The notes beneath the pieces are model-generated. The model was not told the origin of the DNA. It made no database searches and saw only the letters and a program-made list of their open reading frames with translations. A DNA stretch of 14,024 nucleotides, taken from Polaromonas sp. Its GTDB lineage: Bacteria > Pseudomonadota > Gammaproteobacteria > Burkholderiales > Burkholderiaceae_C. The translations under genes were made by a program, and so were the position numbers. Shown piece after piece: positions 1-6,806 of this stretch. The stretch's first letter is position 1; every line of letters starts with the position of its first letter. Location: contig JABMMH010000375.1 of assembly GCA_013205645.1 (NCBI GenBank), positions 1 to 14,024 of the forward strand. Direction: 5' to 3'.

Positions 1-819
1 CATCCAGTTGTAGTTGCCCTTGACGGTGTTGATCTCGCCATTGTGTGCGACATAACGGTACGGATGGGCCAGCGGCCATTCAGGGAACGTATTGGTCGAG
101 AAACGCTGGTGCACCAGCCCCAAGGCGGAGACGCAACGCACATCGCTGAGGTCTTTGAAGTAAACGCCCACTTGATCGGCCAGCAGCAAGCCTTTGTAGA
201 CCACCGTGCGGCTGGACATGCTCGGCACGTAATATTCTTTGCTGTGCGTCAGCTTGAGGTTTTGAATGGCCCGGCTGGCGGTTTTGCGAATGACGTAGAG
301 TTTTCGCTCCAGCGCGTCTTGCACGATCACGTCATTGCCGCGACCGATGAAAATTTGGCGCAGGATGGGTTCTTTTTCGCGCACGGTCGGCGACATCGGC
401 ATGTCACGGTTGACCGGCACGTCGCGCCAGCCCAACATCACTTGGCCCTCGAGGCGAACAGCGCGCTCCATGGCTTGCTCACATGCCAGTCGTGATGCGT
501 GCTCTTTCGGCAAAAACACCATGCCAACGCCGTATTCGCCAGGCGGCGGCAGTTCAATGCCTTGCAGCGCCATGTCTTCGCGGTACAGCGCATCCGGCAG
601 CTGAATCAAAATACCTGCGCCATCGCCCATCAATTTGTCGGCGCCGACTGCGCCCCGATGGTCCAGGTTTTCGAGGATCTTCAGACCCTGCTGCACGATG
701 GCATGGCTCTTATGGCCCTTGATGTGCGCCACAAAGCCCACACCGCAAGCGTCATGCTCGTTGTGGCCTGAGTACAAACCGTGTTGTTCAAAATCCTTGA
801 TTTCAGCAGCCGTGGTCAT
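1..819 (-). CDS. gltB: glutamate synthase large subunit, N-terminal part (cut by window edge)
   Basis: NADPH-dependent glutamate synthase alpha subunit, which with GltD makes two glutamates from glutamine and 2-oxoglutarate in the cytoplasm. The 273 visible codons are the class II glutamine amidotransferase domain. The protein starts MTTAAEIKDFEQHGLYSG, and the sequence HNEHDACGVGFV places the expected N-terminal nucleophile at Cys25 after removal of a short propeptide. Further family signatures are LDHRGAVGADKLMGDGAGI and, near the window edge, the NGEINT-type motif followed by GNYNWM. The frame is open to base 1, and the remaining roughly 1300 residues (central, FMN/synthase and GXGXG domains) lie outside. 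ATG at 819 is preferred because GGGG lies 6 bases upstream. An in-frame ATG at 831 would add four residues. A sigma70-like promoter lies at 862-890, so the gene is probably transcribed separately from dgt and the RAYT upstream. Confidence 0.96.
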   Translation of the reverse strand, partial: MTTAAEIKDFEQHGLYSGHNEHDACGVGFVAHIKGHKSHAIVQQGLKILENLDHRGAVGADKLMGDGAGILIQLPDALYREDMALQGIELPPPGEYGVGMVFLPKEHASRLACEQAMERAVRLEGQVMLGWRDVPVNRDMPMSPTVREKEPILRQIFIGRGNDVIVQDALERKLYVIRKTASRAIQNLKLTHSKEYYVPSMSSRTVVYKGLLLADQVGVYFKDLSDVRCVSALGLVHQRFSTNTFPEWPLAHPYRYVAHNGEINTVKGNYNWM

Positions 820-861
820 GGCAATCCCCATCCAAAACAGTCAATAAAAATCCGAGAAGTA

Positions 862-890
862 AGCATAGTGCAATGCAACAACAATGCCAA
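862..890 (-). promoter_or_regulatory. probable sigma70 promoter of gltB
   Basis: On the minus strand TTGGCA (885-890) is separated by exactly 17 bases from TATGCT (862-867). These match the -35 consensus at 5 of 6 and the -10 consensus at 4 of 6 positions. Transcription would start near 855, giving a leader of about 36 bases before the ATG at 819. The -35 box shares its two outermost bases with the end of the inverted repeat at 889-927. Prediction from sequence only. Confidence 0.5.
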
Positions 891-927
891 ACAAAATAAA
901 TGGGGTCAGAACCCATTTATTTTGTTT
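889..927. repeat. perfect 16-bp inverted repeat, REP-like element linked to the RAYT
   Basis: The left arm aaacaaaataaatggg (889-904) and right arm (912-927) are exact reverse complements around the 7-base loop gtcagaa. The arms are AT-rich with a GGG/CCC pair next to the loop, so the plus strand reads GGGGTCAGA across the stem-loop border. I recall this GGGGTCAGA-type motif beside RAYT genes in betaproteobacteria, which suggests a REP-type palindrome that the neighbouring transposase would recognise. Alternatives are a weak bidirectional terminator (the stem carries its own T-rich tail) or an operator for gltB. Confidence 0.7.
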
Positions 928-937
928 AAACTGATCG

Positions 938-969
938 ATTAAATAAATTAGGGACAGATTAAAATTAAT
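938..969. repeat. second REP-like motif, imperfect AT-rich hairpin
   Basis: About 10 bases beyond the first palindrome the plus strand reads taaattagggacagattaaa, carrying AGGGACAGA, a variant of GGGGTCAGA in the first element. It can fold only imperfectly: ATTAA (938-942) with TTAAT (965-969), and AAT (946-948) with ATT (958-960), around a loop containing the GGGACAG core. It ends 8 bases before the stop codon of the RAYT. The two motifs together resemble the paired REP arrangement known for RAYT loci, but the weak stem makes this tentative. Confidence 0.4.
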
Positions 970-977
970 GACAAGGG

Positions 978-1688
978 CTATAGCTCAGGCGTGTCAAGAC
1001 TGCCCGGAAGTCTGGGTCTGCCGCGTTGTCCAGGCGCTAGGCGACGCGTCGTCTCCTCTTGTAAGCTCTTCAAAAACGCTGCCGAGCCCAATGCCCAACC
1101 CGTCAAGGCGGTGTGCGTCAGGGCTTCTTGCTGCTGAAGCGAAATGCCTGCCCGCACCAAATCACGGTACGCCGCCTCGCGTGCAAACGGCGTGTTGCCC
1201 AGGTTCCAAAGCAGTGCATGTGGCGTCACTAGCTTGTCCACGGCTTGTCCAATACAGTGCCTGTGGCTTGACCAGCCGTACTGTGCTGGCTCGGCCACCA
1301 TGCCTGCGCGCACCGGATTGAGGTCGATATAGACCATGCAGGCGAGCAAATAGCGCTCGGTTTCGATCAGCGTCGATTTGTAGCGACCTTCCCACAAAGT
1401 GCCGCTGCGACCATGCCGATTGTTGAAATACCGCACATAGCTGCGACCCACCGCTTGCATCATCTGCGGTAGGCCGTCTTGGGTTTCAGGCGTGGCCAGC
1501 AGGTGAAAATGATTGTCCATCAGCACATAGGCGTGCAACGCGACTTTGCAGCGGGGCGTGTGCTCCGCCAGCAAGGCCAACAGGCGCAACCGGTCTGCGT
1601 CATCCAGCACGATCGGCTGCCGGTTGTTGCCACGCTGGATCACATGGTGCGGATAACCGGGGACGGTGAGGCGGGGTTGGCGGGCCAT
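978..1688 (-). CDS. REP-associated tyrosine transposase (RAYT, IS200-like Y1 family)
   Basis: Single-strand DNA transposase/nuclease of the HUH superfamily (PF01797-like), 236 residues, the normal length for a RAYT. Visible signatures are HHVIQRGNNR near residues 14-23, the metal-binding HUH motif in LMDNHFHLL (His60 and His62), the conserved GRSGTLWEGRYKS block (93-105), and YIDLNPVRAG (120-129), whose Tyr120 is the likely catalytic tyrosine by family comparison. The basic tail at 215-227 (RRLAPGQRGRPRL) is also typical. RAYTs are single-copy domesticated relatives of IS200 elements that act on REP palindromes; palindromic REP-like motifs lie directly downstream (889-969). The ATG is 15 bases after the dgt stop with AGGA about 9 bases upstream, so it looks co-transcribed with aroKB-dgt. 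It appears intact. Confidence 0.93.
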   Translation of the reverse strand: MARQPRLTVPGYPHHVIQRGNNRQPIVLDDADRLRLLALLAEHTPRCKVALHAYVLMDNHFHLLATPETQDGLPQMMQAVGRSYVRYFNNRHGRSGTLWEGRYKSTLIETERYLLACMVYIDLNPVRAGMVAEPAQYGWSSHRHCIGQAVDKLVTPHALLWNLGNTPFAREAAYRDLVRAGISLQQQEALTHTALTGWALGSAAFLKSLQEETTRRLAPGQRGRPRLPGSLDTPEL

Positions 1689-1703
1689 GGTCGGATGGTC
1701 CTA

Positions 1704-2843
1704 TTACAAGAGCTTGCGACCCGTCAGCCGCTCATGCTCGCGGCCGGCAAAACGGTCCGTCATGCCTGCGACGTAGTCGGCCACAGCGCGGGCTGCATCC
1801 GGTCTGGCGGCATGCTCAGGCGGCATTTCAGACGGCTGCGCTGAATAAGCGTCGAACAATTCACGCACCACGATCTGAGCCTGACCTGTCATCTGCATCA
1901 CTTGGGGATGGCGGTAGAGCTGCGCAAACAAAAACTGCTTTAGCGCCGTCGATTGCGCGTGCATGGCGGGACTGAAACGCAGCAAGGGACCCGCCAACCG
2001 GGCCTCCTCTGCACTGGCCGGTGACGACTGATGCAGCGCCTGCCGGGTGGCGGCGATCACGTCATAAACCTGCGCACTGAGCATGCGGCGGATGGTTTCG
2101 TACAGCAAGCGGCGTGCGCGTGGCGGTTCGGCCAAGTCGGGAAACTCGGCCAGCGCCTCGACGCGGTAGCGCTCAAACAACTCGACCGACTGCAGCTGCA
2201 CCATGGTGATCAAGCCGGAGCGCACGCCGTCGTCAATGTCATGCGCGTTGTAGGCGATGGCGTCAGCCAGATTGCACAGCTGCGCTTCCAAGCTGGGCTG
2301 ACTGCGGTCTAAAAAGCGCCGCCCGACACCGCTAGGTTCTGACTGCTCTATCAGCTCGGCGTTGCGGTGCGAGCAATGTTTGAGAATGCCTTCGCGGGTT
2401 TCAAAGGTCAGGTTCAGGCCGTCGTAGGCCGGGTAACGCTCTTCGAGCTGGTCGACCACCCGCAGACTTTGCAAGTTGTGTTCAAAGCCACCATGCGCCG
2501 CCATGCAGTCATTCAGCGCATCTTGCCCAGCATGACCAAAGGGCGTGTGACCCAGGTCATGCGCCAGCGCCACCGCCTCCACCAAGTCCTCGTTCAAACC
2601 CAAAGGTCTGGCGATCGAGCGGCTCAGCTGTGCAACTTCCAGCGAATGCGTCAAGCGTGTGCGAAACAGGTCGCCTTCATGGTTCAAAAAAACCTGTGTC
2701 TTGTAGACCAAGCGCCGAAACGCCGTCGAATGGACAATGCGGTCGCGGTCGCGCTGGTAGTCGGTTCGGGTCGGGGCGACAGATTCGGCAAAACGACGGC
2801 CGCGCGTCTTCGATGGATCAGAGGCGTAAACAGCGAGTGTCAT
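1704..2843 (-). CDS. dgt: deoxyguanosinetriphosphate triphosphohydrolase-like HD-domain protein
   Basis: Cytoplasmic dNTPase that removes tripolyphosphate from dNTPs to give deoxynucleosides, limiting the dNTP pool. It is 379 residues, the size of the shorter Dgt-like subfamily rather than the roughly 500-residue enterobacterial enzyme. The HD-domain metal ligands can be read: His66 in RLTHSLEVAQ, His95-Asp96 in ALAHDLGHTPFGHAG, and Asp194 in NLADAIAYNAHDIDDG. The opening RGRRFAE, the RDRDRIVHSTAFRRL block (31-45) and HEGDLFRTR are characteristic. The substrate range of this subfamily is uncertain and often broader than dGTP. The ATG at 2843 lies 15 bases after the aroB stop, consistent with an operon. 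I see no strong Shine-Dalgarno sequence. Confidence 0.95.
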   Translation of the reverse strand: MTLAVYASDPSKTRGRRFAESVAPTRTDYQRDRDRIVHSTAFRRLVYKTQVFLNHEGDLFRTRLTHSLEVAQLSRSIARPLGLNEDLVEAVALAHDLGHTPFGHAGQDALNDCMAAHGGFEHNLQSLRVVDQLEERYPAYDGLNLTFETREGILKHCSHRNAELIEQSEPSGVGRRFLDRSQPSLEAQLCNLADAIAYNAHDIDDGVRSGLITMVQLQSVELFERYRVEALAEFPDLAEPPRARRLLYETIRRMLSAQVYDVIAATRQALHQSSPASAEEARLAGPLLRFSPAMHAQSTALKQFLFAQLYRHPQVMQMTGQAQIVVRELFDAYSAQPSEMPPEHAARPDAARAVADYVAGMTDRFAGREHERLTGRKLL

Positions 2844-2858
2844 GCGGGAATAAACGAC

Positions 2859-3995
2859 TCAGACCGGAACGCAGCACGCGTCAATGACCTCACGCACCAA
2901 GGCATCGGGCGCACCGCGGACGATCGCACTGCCTGGCCCGTCGATGACAACGAATTTAAGCTCGCCAGCGTCGGCTTTTTTATCGACTTGCATCAGTGCC
3001 ATGTAGCGGCCGGCATTGTCAGCCGCATCGAGCGTCGGGCCGACGGTCGGCAAGCCAGCGCGCGCCACCAAGCGGCGCAAGCGCGCCACCAAAGCCGCAT
3101 CAATCAAACCGAGCCGCTGCGACAACTCTGCCGCCATGACCATGCCGCAACCGACGCCTTCGCCGTGCAGCCAAGCGCCATAACCCATGCCCGATTCAAT
3201 GGCGTGACCGAAGGTATGACCGAAATTCAAGATCGCCCGCAAGCCCGCTTCACGCTCGTCTTGGCCGACCACAAAGGCCTTGATTTCGCAGCTGCGCTTG
3301 ACGGCATGCGCTAACGCGGCGCTGTCGCCAGCACGCAAATCATCGATATGGGCTTCGATCCAATCGAGAAAATCCATGTCGGCGATCGGGCCGTACTTGA
3401 TGATCTCGGCCAGCCCGGCGCTGAGTTCGCGCGGCGGCAAAGTGGCCAACACGCCCAAGTCGCAAATGACGCGTTGCGGCTGGTAAAAAGCGCCAATCAT
3501 GTTCTTGCCCAGCGGGTGGTTGATGGCGGTTTTACCGCCCACCGAAGAGTCCACCTGCGCCAGCAAGGTCGTCGGGATCTGTACAAAAGGCACGCCGCGC
3601 ATGTAGCTGGCCGCCGCAAAACCCGTCATGTCGCCAACCACGCCGCCGCCCAAGGCAAACAACACTGTTTTGCGGTCGCAGCTGTTTTCCAGCAAGGCGT
3701 CAAAAATCAGTTGCAGCGTCGGCCAATCTTTGTAGACCTCGCCGTCGGGCAAGCTGACCAGCAAGACTTTGGCGTAGTGCGTCTGCAGCGCGTCCTGCAA
3801 TTGCGCCGCATACAAGGGCGCCACCGTGGTGTTAGAGACGATCAGCGCGGTGCTGGCCCGCGGCAGTCCGGCGTACGTTTCGGGGCGACCCAACAGTTGG
3901 CTGCCAATCAGAATGTCGTAAGAGCGCTCGGCGAGCTCAATACGCACTTGCTGCGTCACGGGGAGATCGGGCGGGGAAAGTGGAGCGGTTTGCAT
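2859..3995 (-). CDS. aroB: 3-dehydroquinate synthase
   Basis: Second step of the shikimate pathway: NAD- and zinc-dependent cyclisation of DAHP to 3-dehydroquinate in the cytoplasm. It is 378 residues, slightly longer than the usual 360 because of a Pro-rich N-terminal extension of about 15 residues. The N-terminal NAD-binding half carries LPDGEVYKDWPT, the glycine-rich ALGGGVVGDMTGF (114-126), and IPTTLLAQVDSSVGGKTAIN. The expected zinc ligands are Glu197 (in GLAEIIKYG), His260 (in ILNFGHTFGHAIE) and His277 (in LHGEGVGCGM). It follows aroK by 47 bases and precedes dgt by 15, matching the common aroK-aroB pair. The ATG at 3995 has only GGGA, unusually close upstream. Confidence 0.98.
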   Translation of the reverse strand: MQTAPLSPPDLPVTQQVRIELAERSYDILIGSQLLGRPETYAGLPRASTALIVSNTTVAPLYAAQLQDALQTHYAKVLLVSLPDGEVYKDWPTLQLIFDALLENSCDRKTVLFALGGGVVGDMTGFAAASYMRGVPFVQIPTTLLAQVDSSVGGKTAINHPLGKNMIGAFYQPQRVICDLGVLATLPPRELSAGLAEIIKYGPIADMDFLDWIEAHIDDLRAGDSAALAHAVKRSCEIKAFVVGQDEREAGLRAILNFGHTFGHAIESGMGYGAWLHGEGVGCGMVMAAELSQRLGLIDAALVARLRRLVARAGLPTVGPTLDAADNAGRYMALMQVDKKADAGELKFVVIDGPGSAIVRGAPDALVREVIDACCVPV

Positions 3996-4042
3996 GGTCC
4001 CAAGTGTATCGGCCGCGCCTCACCCGGGTTATCGCCCGCAGC

Positions 4043-4591
4043 TCAAGGCCGTGGCGGCTCGCAGGCTTCTAGTTTGAGCTCCAGCATGATGGCGCTGACC
4101 AGGCTGGCCACTGAGGGGCGGCCGGTTTCGATGACGTGGTGCGCCGTTTCGCGGTACAGCGGATCGCGCGCCGCGTACAACTCCTTGAGTCGCGCCAGCG
4201 GATCGGCCACTTGCAACAAAGGGCGACTTTGGTCGTGGCGCAAACGTCTGAAAACTTCCTCAGGTGCCGAGTGCAAGTAAACCGTGGTGGTGCGCGCAAG
4301 CAAATGCTGGCGATTGGCCGGGCGCAACACCGCACCACCGCCAGTCGACAAGACGCAGCTCTCGCCTTGCGTCAACTCATCGATCACCGCCTCTTCGAGG
4401 TCGCGAAAAGCCGGCTCCCCCTCACGCTCAAAAAACTCGCGAATGGAAGCACCGATGCGGTTCTCCATCACGTGGTCTGAGTCTATGAAGCGGCAACCGA
4501 TGCGCCTGGCCAGCTGACGGCCGACCGTGGTTTTCCCGGAGCCGGGCAAGCCGACACAGGCGATTCGTTGCGGATTCGAGTTCGAGTTCAA
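4043..4591 (-). CDS. aroK: shikimate kinase, probable TTG start
   Basis: Phosphorylates shikimate at O3 with ATP, the fifth step of the shikimate pathway. It is 182 residues, normal for the family. The Walker A loop GLPGSGKTT is at 14-22, the shikimate/Mg site DSD at 37-39, the substrate-binding arginine in AFRDLE (Arg63), the GGGAV loop at 84-88, the LID arginine in SRPLL (Arg123), and YAARDPLY near the end with Arg142. The only plausible start is TTG at 4591: an in-frame TAG lies just two codons upstream (4595-4597), and there is no ATG or GTG before the P-loop. No Shine-Dalgarno sequence is visible, and codons 2-5 are a doubled hexamer (AACTCG twice). The 89-base spacer to pilQ (4592-4680) shows no clear promoter or terminator. 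Confidence 0.94.
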   Translation of the reverse strand: MNSNSNPQRIACVGLPGSGKTTVGRQLARRIGCRFIDSDHVMENRIGASIREFFEREGEPAFRDLEEAVIDELTQGESCVLSTGGGAVLRPANRQHLLARTTTVYLHSAPEEVFRRLRHDQSRPLLQVADPLARLKELYAARDPLYRETAHHVIETGRPSVASLVSAIMLELKLEACEPPRP

Positions 4592-4680
4592 GATCTATGG
4601 GTTGAAAATCGTTTGAAATTTGGCTGACCAGTTGAAGGTGGAAAGCATAACCGTGCTCAGCGGCGAGGTTCGGAACCCCT

Positions 4681-6219
4681 TCATGGCGAATTGAGAATAC
4701 CCGGCCAGCCTTCGGTGCCCAGCGCTTGCACCGGCGCAGGCAAGCCCTCGGGCAACAGTTGCGGGGTGATGAAGACCAGCATTTCAGACTTGCTGGTGCT
4801 GCGGATGCGGCTTCTGAACAGCGCCCCGACGATGGGCAGATCGCCCAACAGTGGCACCTTGGTGTCGTCGTTACGCTCGGTTTGCTCAAAAATCCCGCCG
4901 ATGGCGACCGTGCCGCCGTTTTCGACCAACACTTGGGTTTGAATGCGCTTGGTGTCGATGGCAAAACCGTTGACAGTGACACGGCCCACGCTGTCTTTGT
5001 TGACATCAAGCGTCAAGATGATGTTGCCTTCTGGCGTGATCTGCGGCGTGACTTCAAGCCTCAAGCTGGCTTTGCGCCACTCGATCGATGGCGCAGTCGT
5101 GGCCGTGCCGCCGGTCTGGTACGGCAGCTCGGTGCCCTGCTCGATCATGGCTGTCACCTGGTCTGTGGTGACAATCCGCGGACTTGAAATGATCTTGCCT
5201 TTGCCGTCCGCCTCCAGCGCCGATATTTCTAAATTCAGCAAACGCGTCAGCGAGGAATTGAACAGCGAGACCGCAAAGGTCGCGCTGGCGGTGCCATTTT
5301 GCGGCGCTGCGGGCAAATTGACGAAGTCCCCGGTGGTCGCCCCATAGTTCTCGCCCAAAACCAGCGCTGCACCTGACGATAAGTCCGGCGTGATGTAGCT
5401 GGCGCCAAACTGCGTGTTGCGGCCGCTGTTCAATGTGATCGGCCGTCCGCCGAGGCGGACGCCGATAGAGCGGCCAAACGTGTCAGAGGCTTCGACAATC
5501 CGCGCCTCGATCAAGACCTGCCGCACCGGAATATCGAGCTGCCGAATCAACTCTTGAACCTGCGCCAACTTGAGCGGGATATCCGTCACAAATATCTGAT
5601 TGGTCCGCACATCAGACAGCACGCTGCCGCGCGGCGACAAAATGCGAGTAGTGCCCGCGCTAACGCCAGAACCTCCAACGCGGCCACCCATCAGACTGCG
5701 CGACACCTCGGCCGCCTTGGCGAAATTCAGCCTGAACTCCTGTGTGCGCGTCGGCTCAAGCACCTGCAAGGCTTGTTGGGCCAATAGATCTGCTTTTTTT
5801 CGCTGTGCCAGCTCAGCGCTGGGCGCGACGTGCAAAATGTTACCGGACTGCAGCATGCCCAAGCCACGTGAGGCCAAGATGATCTCCAGCGCCTGCTGCC
5901 AAGGCACCTCTTTCAGGCGCAAGGTGACCGCGCCCATGACGCTGTCAGAGACCACGATGTTGAGCCCCGTGAACTCAGCCATGATGCGCAGCAGTGCATG
6001 GATTTCGATGTTGTGAAAATTCAGAGTGATCAGATCTGCATCAGCGCTTTTTGAGCTTGCGCTGAGGCCCTCAAGCTGGGCCGGGGTAGCGGCTTCAGCA
6101 GCGACGGGCAGACCTGTCATCGTCCAAGCGGTGGAGGACAACGCCGCCAGCCCCAGCACAGCGGCTACCCGTGCAAGTCTGAGTCTTGTTGTTGACTGCG
6201 TGACGTGCCTGCTCATCAT
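4681..6219 (-). CDS. pilQ: type IV pilus secretin PilQ, short form without AMIN domains
   Basis: Forms the outer-membrane ring through which type IV pili (or, in competence, DNA) pass. An N-terminal signal peptide (hydrophobic stretch about 15-40) is followed by an N0/STN domain (about 62-133, LITLNFHNIEIHALLRIMA), an N1 secretin_N domain (about 160-232) and the secretin beta-barrel domain (about 233-487), ending in the signature VPLLGDLPIVGALFR (455-469). The Val-Pro gate region and KIISSPRIVT are present. It is 512 residues, whereas proteobacterial PilQ is usually about 700 with one or two AMIN domains before N0; here only some 17 residues separate the predicted mature end from N0. It also has about 25 residues after the barrel. 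The tandem ATG start overlaps the pilP stop by ATGA. Confidence 0.95.
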   Translation of the reverse strand: MMSRHVTQSTTRLRLARVAAVLGLAALSSTAWTMTGLPVAAEAATPAQLEGLSASSKSADADLITLNFHNIEIHALLRIMAEFTGLNIVVSDSVMGAVTLRLKEVPWQQALEIILASRGLGMLQSGNILHVAPSAELAQRKKADLLAQQALQVLEPTRTQEFRLNFAKAAEVSRSLMGGRVGGSGVSAGTTRILSPRGSVLSDVRTNQIFVTDIPLKLAQVQELIRQLDIPVRQVLIEARIVEASDTFGRSIGVRLGGRPITLNSGRNTQFGASYITPDLSSGAALVLGENYGATTGDFVNLPAAPQNGTASATFAVSLFNSSLTRLLNLEISALEADGKGKIISSPRIVTTDQVTAMIEQGTELPYQTGGTATTAPSIEWRKASLRLEVTPQITPEGNIILTLDVNKDSVGRVTVNGFAIDTKRIQTQVLVENGGTVAIGGIFEQTERNDDTKVPLLGDLPIVGALFRSRIRSTSKSEMLVFITPQLLPEGLPAPVQALGTEGWPGILNSP

Positions 6220-6806
6220 GGCTCATGCACCAGCGCCAAGCTGATGACGCGCTCTGACGCTTGGCCGAGCGCGTTGCGCGCGACCTCCCACACGACCAAG
6301 CCAGACTCCGTGATGGCGTTGACGCGTCCCTGGTCTTGACCGATCTTGTCCCCGACCCGGACTGAATAGATCAAGCCTTGCACGCGCAGCAGCGCCAAGG
6401 TATCGCCACCCCGCTGCACACTGCCGACCAGACGCATGCTTGCCAGAGGCAAGGCGTCCAGCGTCGGTTTGCCTGGGTTGGGGACGGCCGTCAGCCGCGT
6501 GACATCGGCGGCTTGGGGCGTTTCAGCCGCTGCGATTGTCAGCAAGCGTTGACGGCTGAACGGTTCGACACCTTGGGACTGCGGGTAGACCCGTTGTGGA
6601 TGGACTGCAACCGCACGCGGCGCCGGCGTGGCCGGCGTGGCCGGCACCGGCGGCGCGTGCTTCGCGCGTTCCTTGTCCATCCAAGCCTGCAACGCCGTTG
6701 GGTCTGCTGATTTCGTCTCAGCGCAGCCGGTCAGCCACACCGCCGCCACGAGCAAGATGAAAACTTTGATCCCGCGCAGGTAACCCGACAATGATTCAAA
6801 GTTCAA
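6216..6806 (-). CDS. pilP: type IV pilus assembly lipoprotein PilP, TTG start
   Basis: Inner-membrane lipoprotein that links the PilMNO platform to the PilQ secretin. The protein from TTG 6806 has 196 residues. A lipoprotein signal peptide with Arg11/Lys14 and a hydrophobic core ends in LTGC, so Cys28 is the lipidated residue. A Pro/Ala/Thr-rich disordered linker (about 45-75) leads to the C-terminal beta-domain with SMRLVGSVQRGG, YSVRVGDKIGQDQGRV and GLVVWEV. The start was chosen because TTG overlaps the pilO stop (TTGA), has AAAGGG 6 bases upstream, and directly precedes the signal peptide. The open frame continues to 6935, but those 43 codons lie inside pilO and would ruin the signal peptide. 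No ATG or GTG is available nearer. Confidence 0.92.
   Translation of the reverse strand: MNFESLSGYLRGIKVFILLVAAVWLTGCAETKSADPTALQAWMDKERAKHAPPVPATPATPAPRAVAVHPQRVYPQSQGVEPFSRQRLLTIAAAETPQAADVTRLTAVPNPGKPTLDALPLASMRLVGSVQRGGDTLALLRVQGLIYSVRVGDKIGQDQGRVNAITESGLVVWEVARNALGQASERVISLALVHEP
6622..6648. repeat. three tandem 9-bp units in the PilP linker
   Basis: Two exact copies of gccggcgtg (6622-6630, 6631-6639) are followed by a degenerate third (gccggcacc, 6640-6648). On the coding strand they encode repeated Pro-Ala-Thr/Val in the flexible linker. Unit length is a multiple of three, so copy-number change would alter linker length without breaking the frame. Confidence 0.6.

Noticed and set aside
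1..495. Plus-strand open frame of 150 codons at the left edge
   Set aside because: It is antisense to gltB, whose glutamine amidotransferase motifs are unmistakable in the opposite frame.
2367..4280. Long plus-strand open frames (about 315 and 310 codons) opposite dgt, aroB and aroK
   Set aside because: They are antisense to three genes with clear catalytic motifs, show no recognisable domain, and have compositions typical of a reversed high-GC frame.
4428..5009. Minus-strand frame bridging the pilQ 3' end and the aroK 5' end
   Set aside because: It is an out-of-frame shadow of pilQ that runs through the spacer; its residues show no family motifs, so it is not evidence of a frameshifted aroK.
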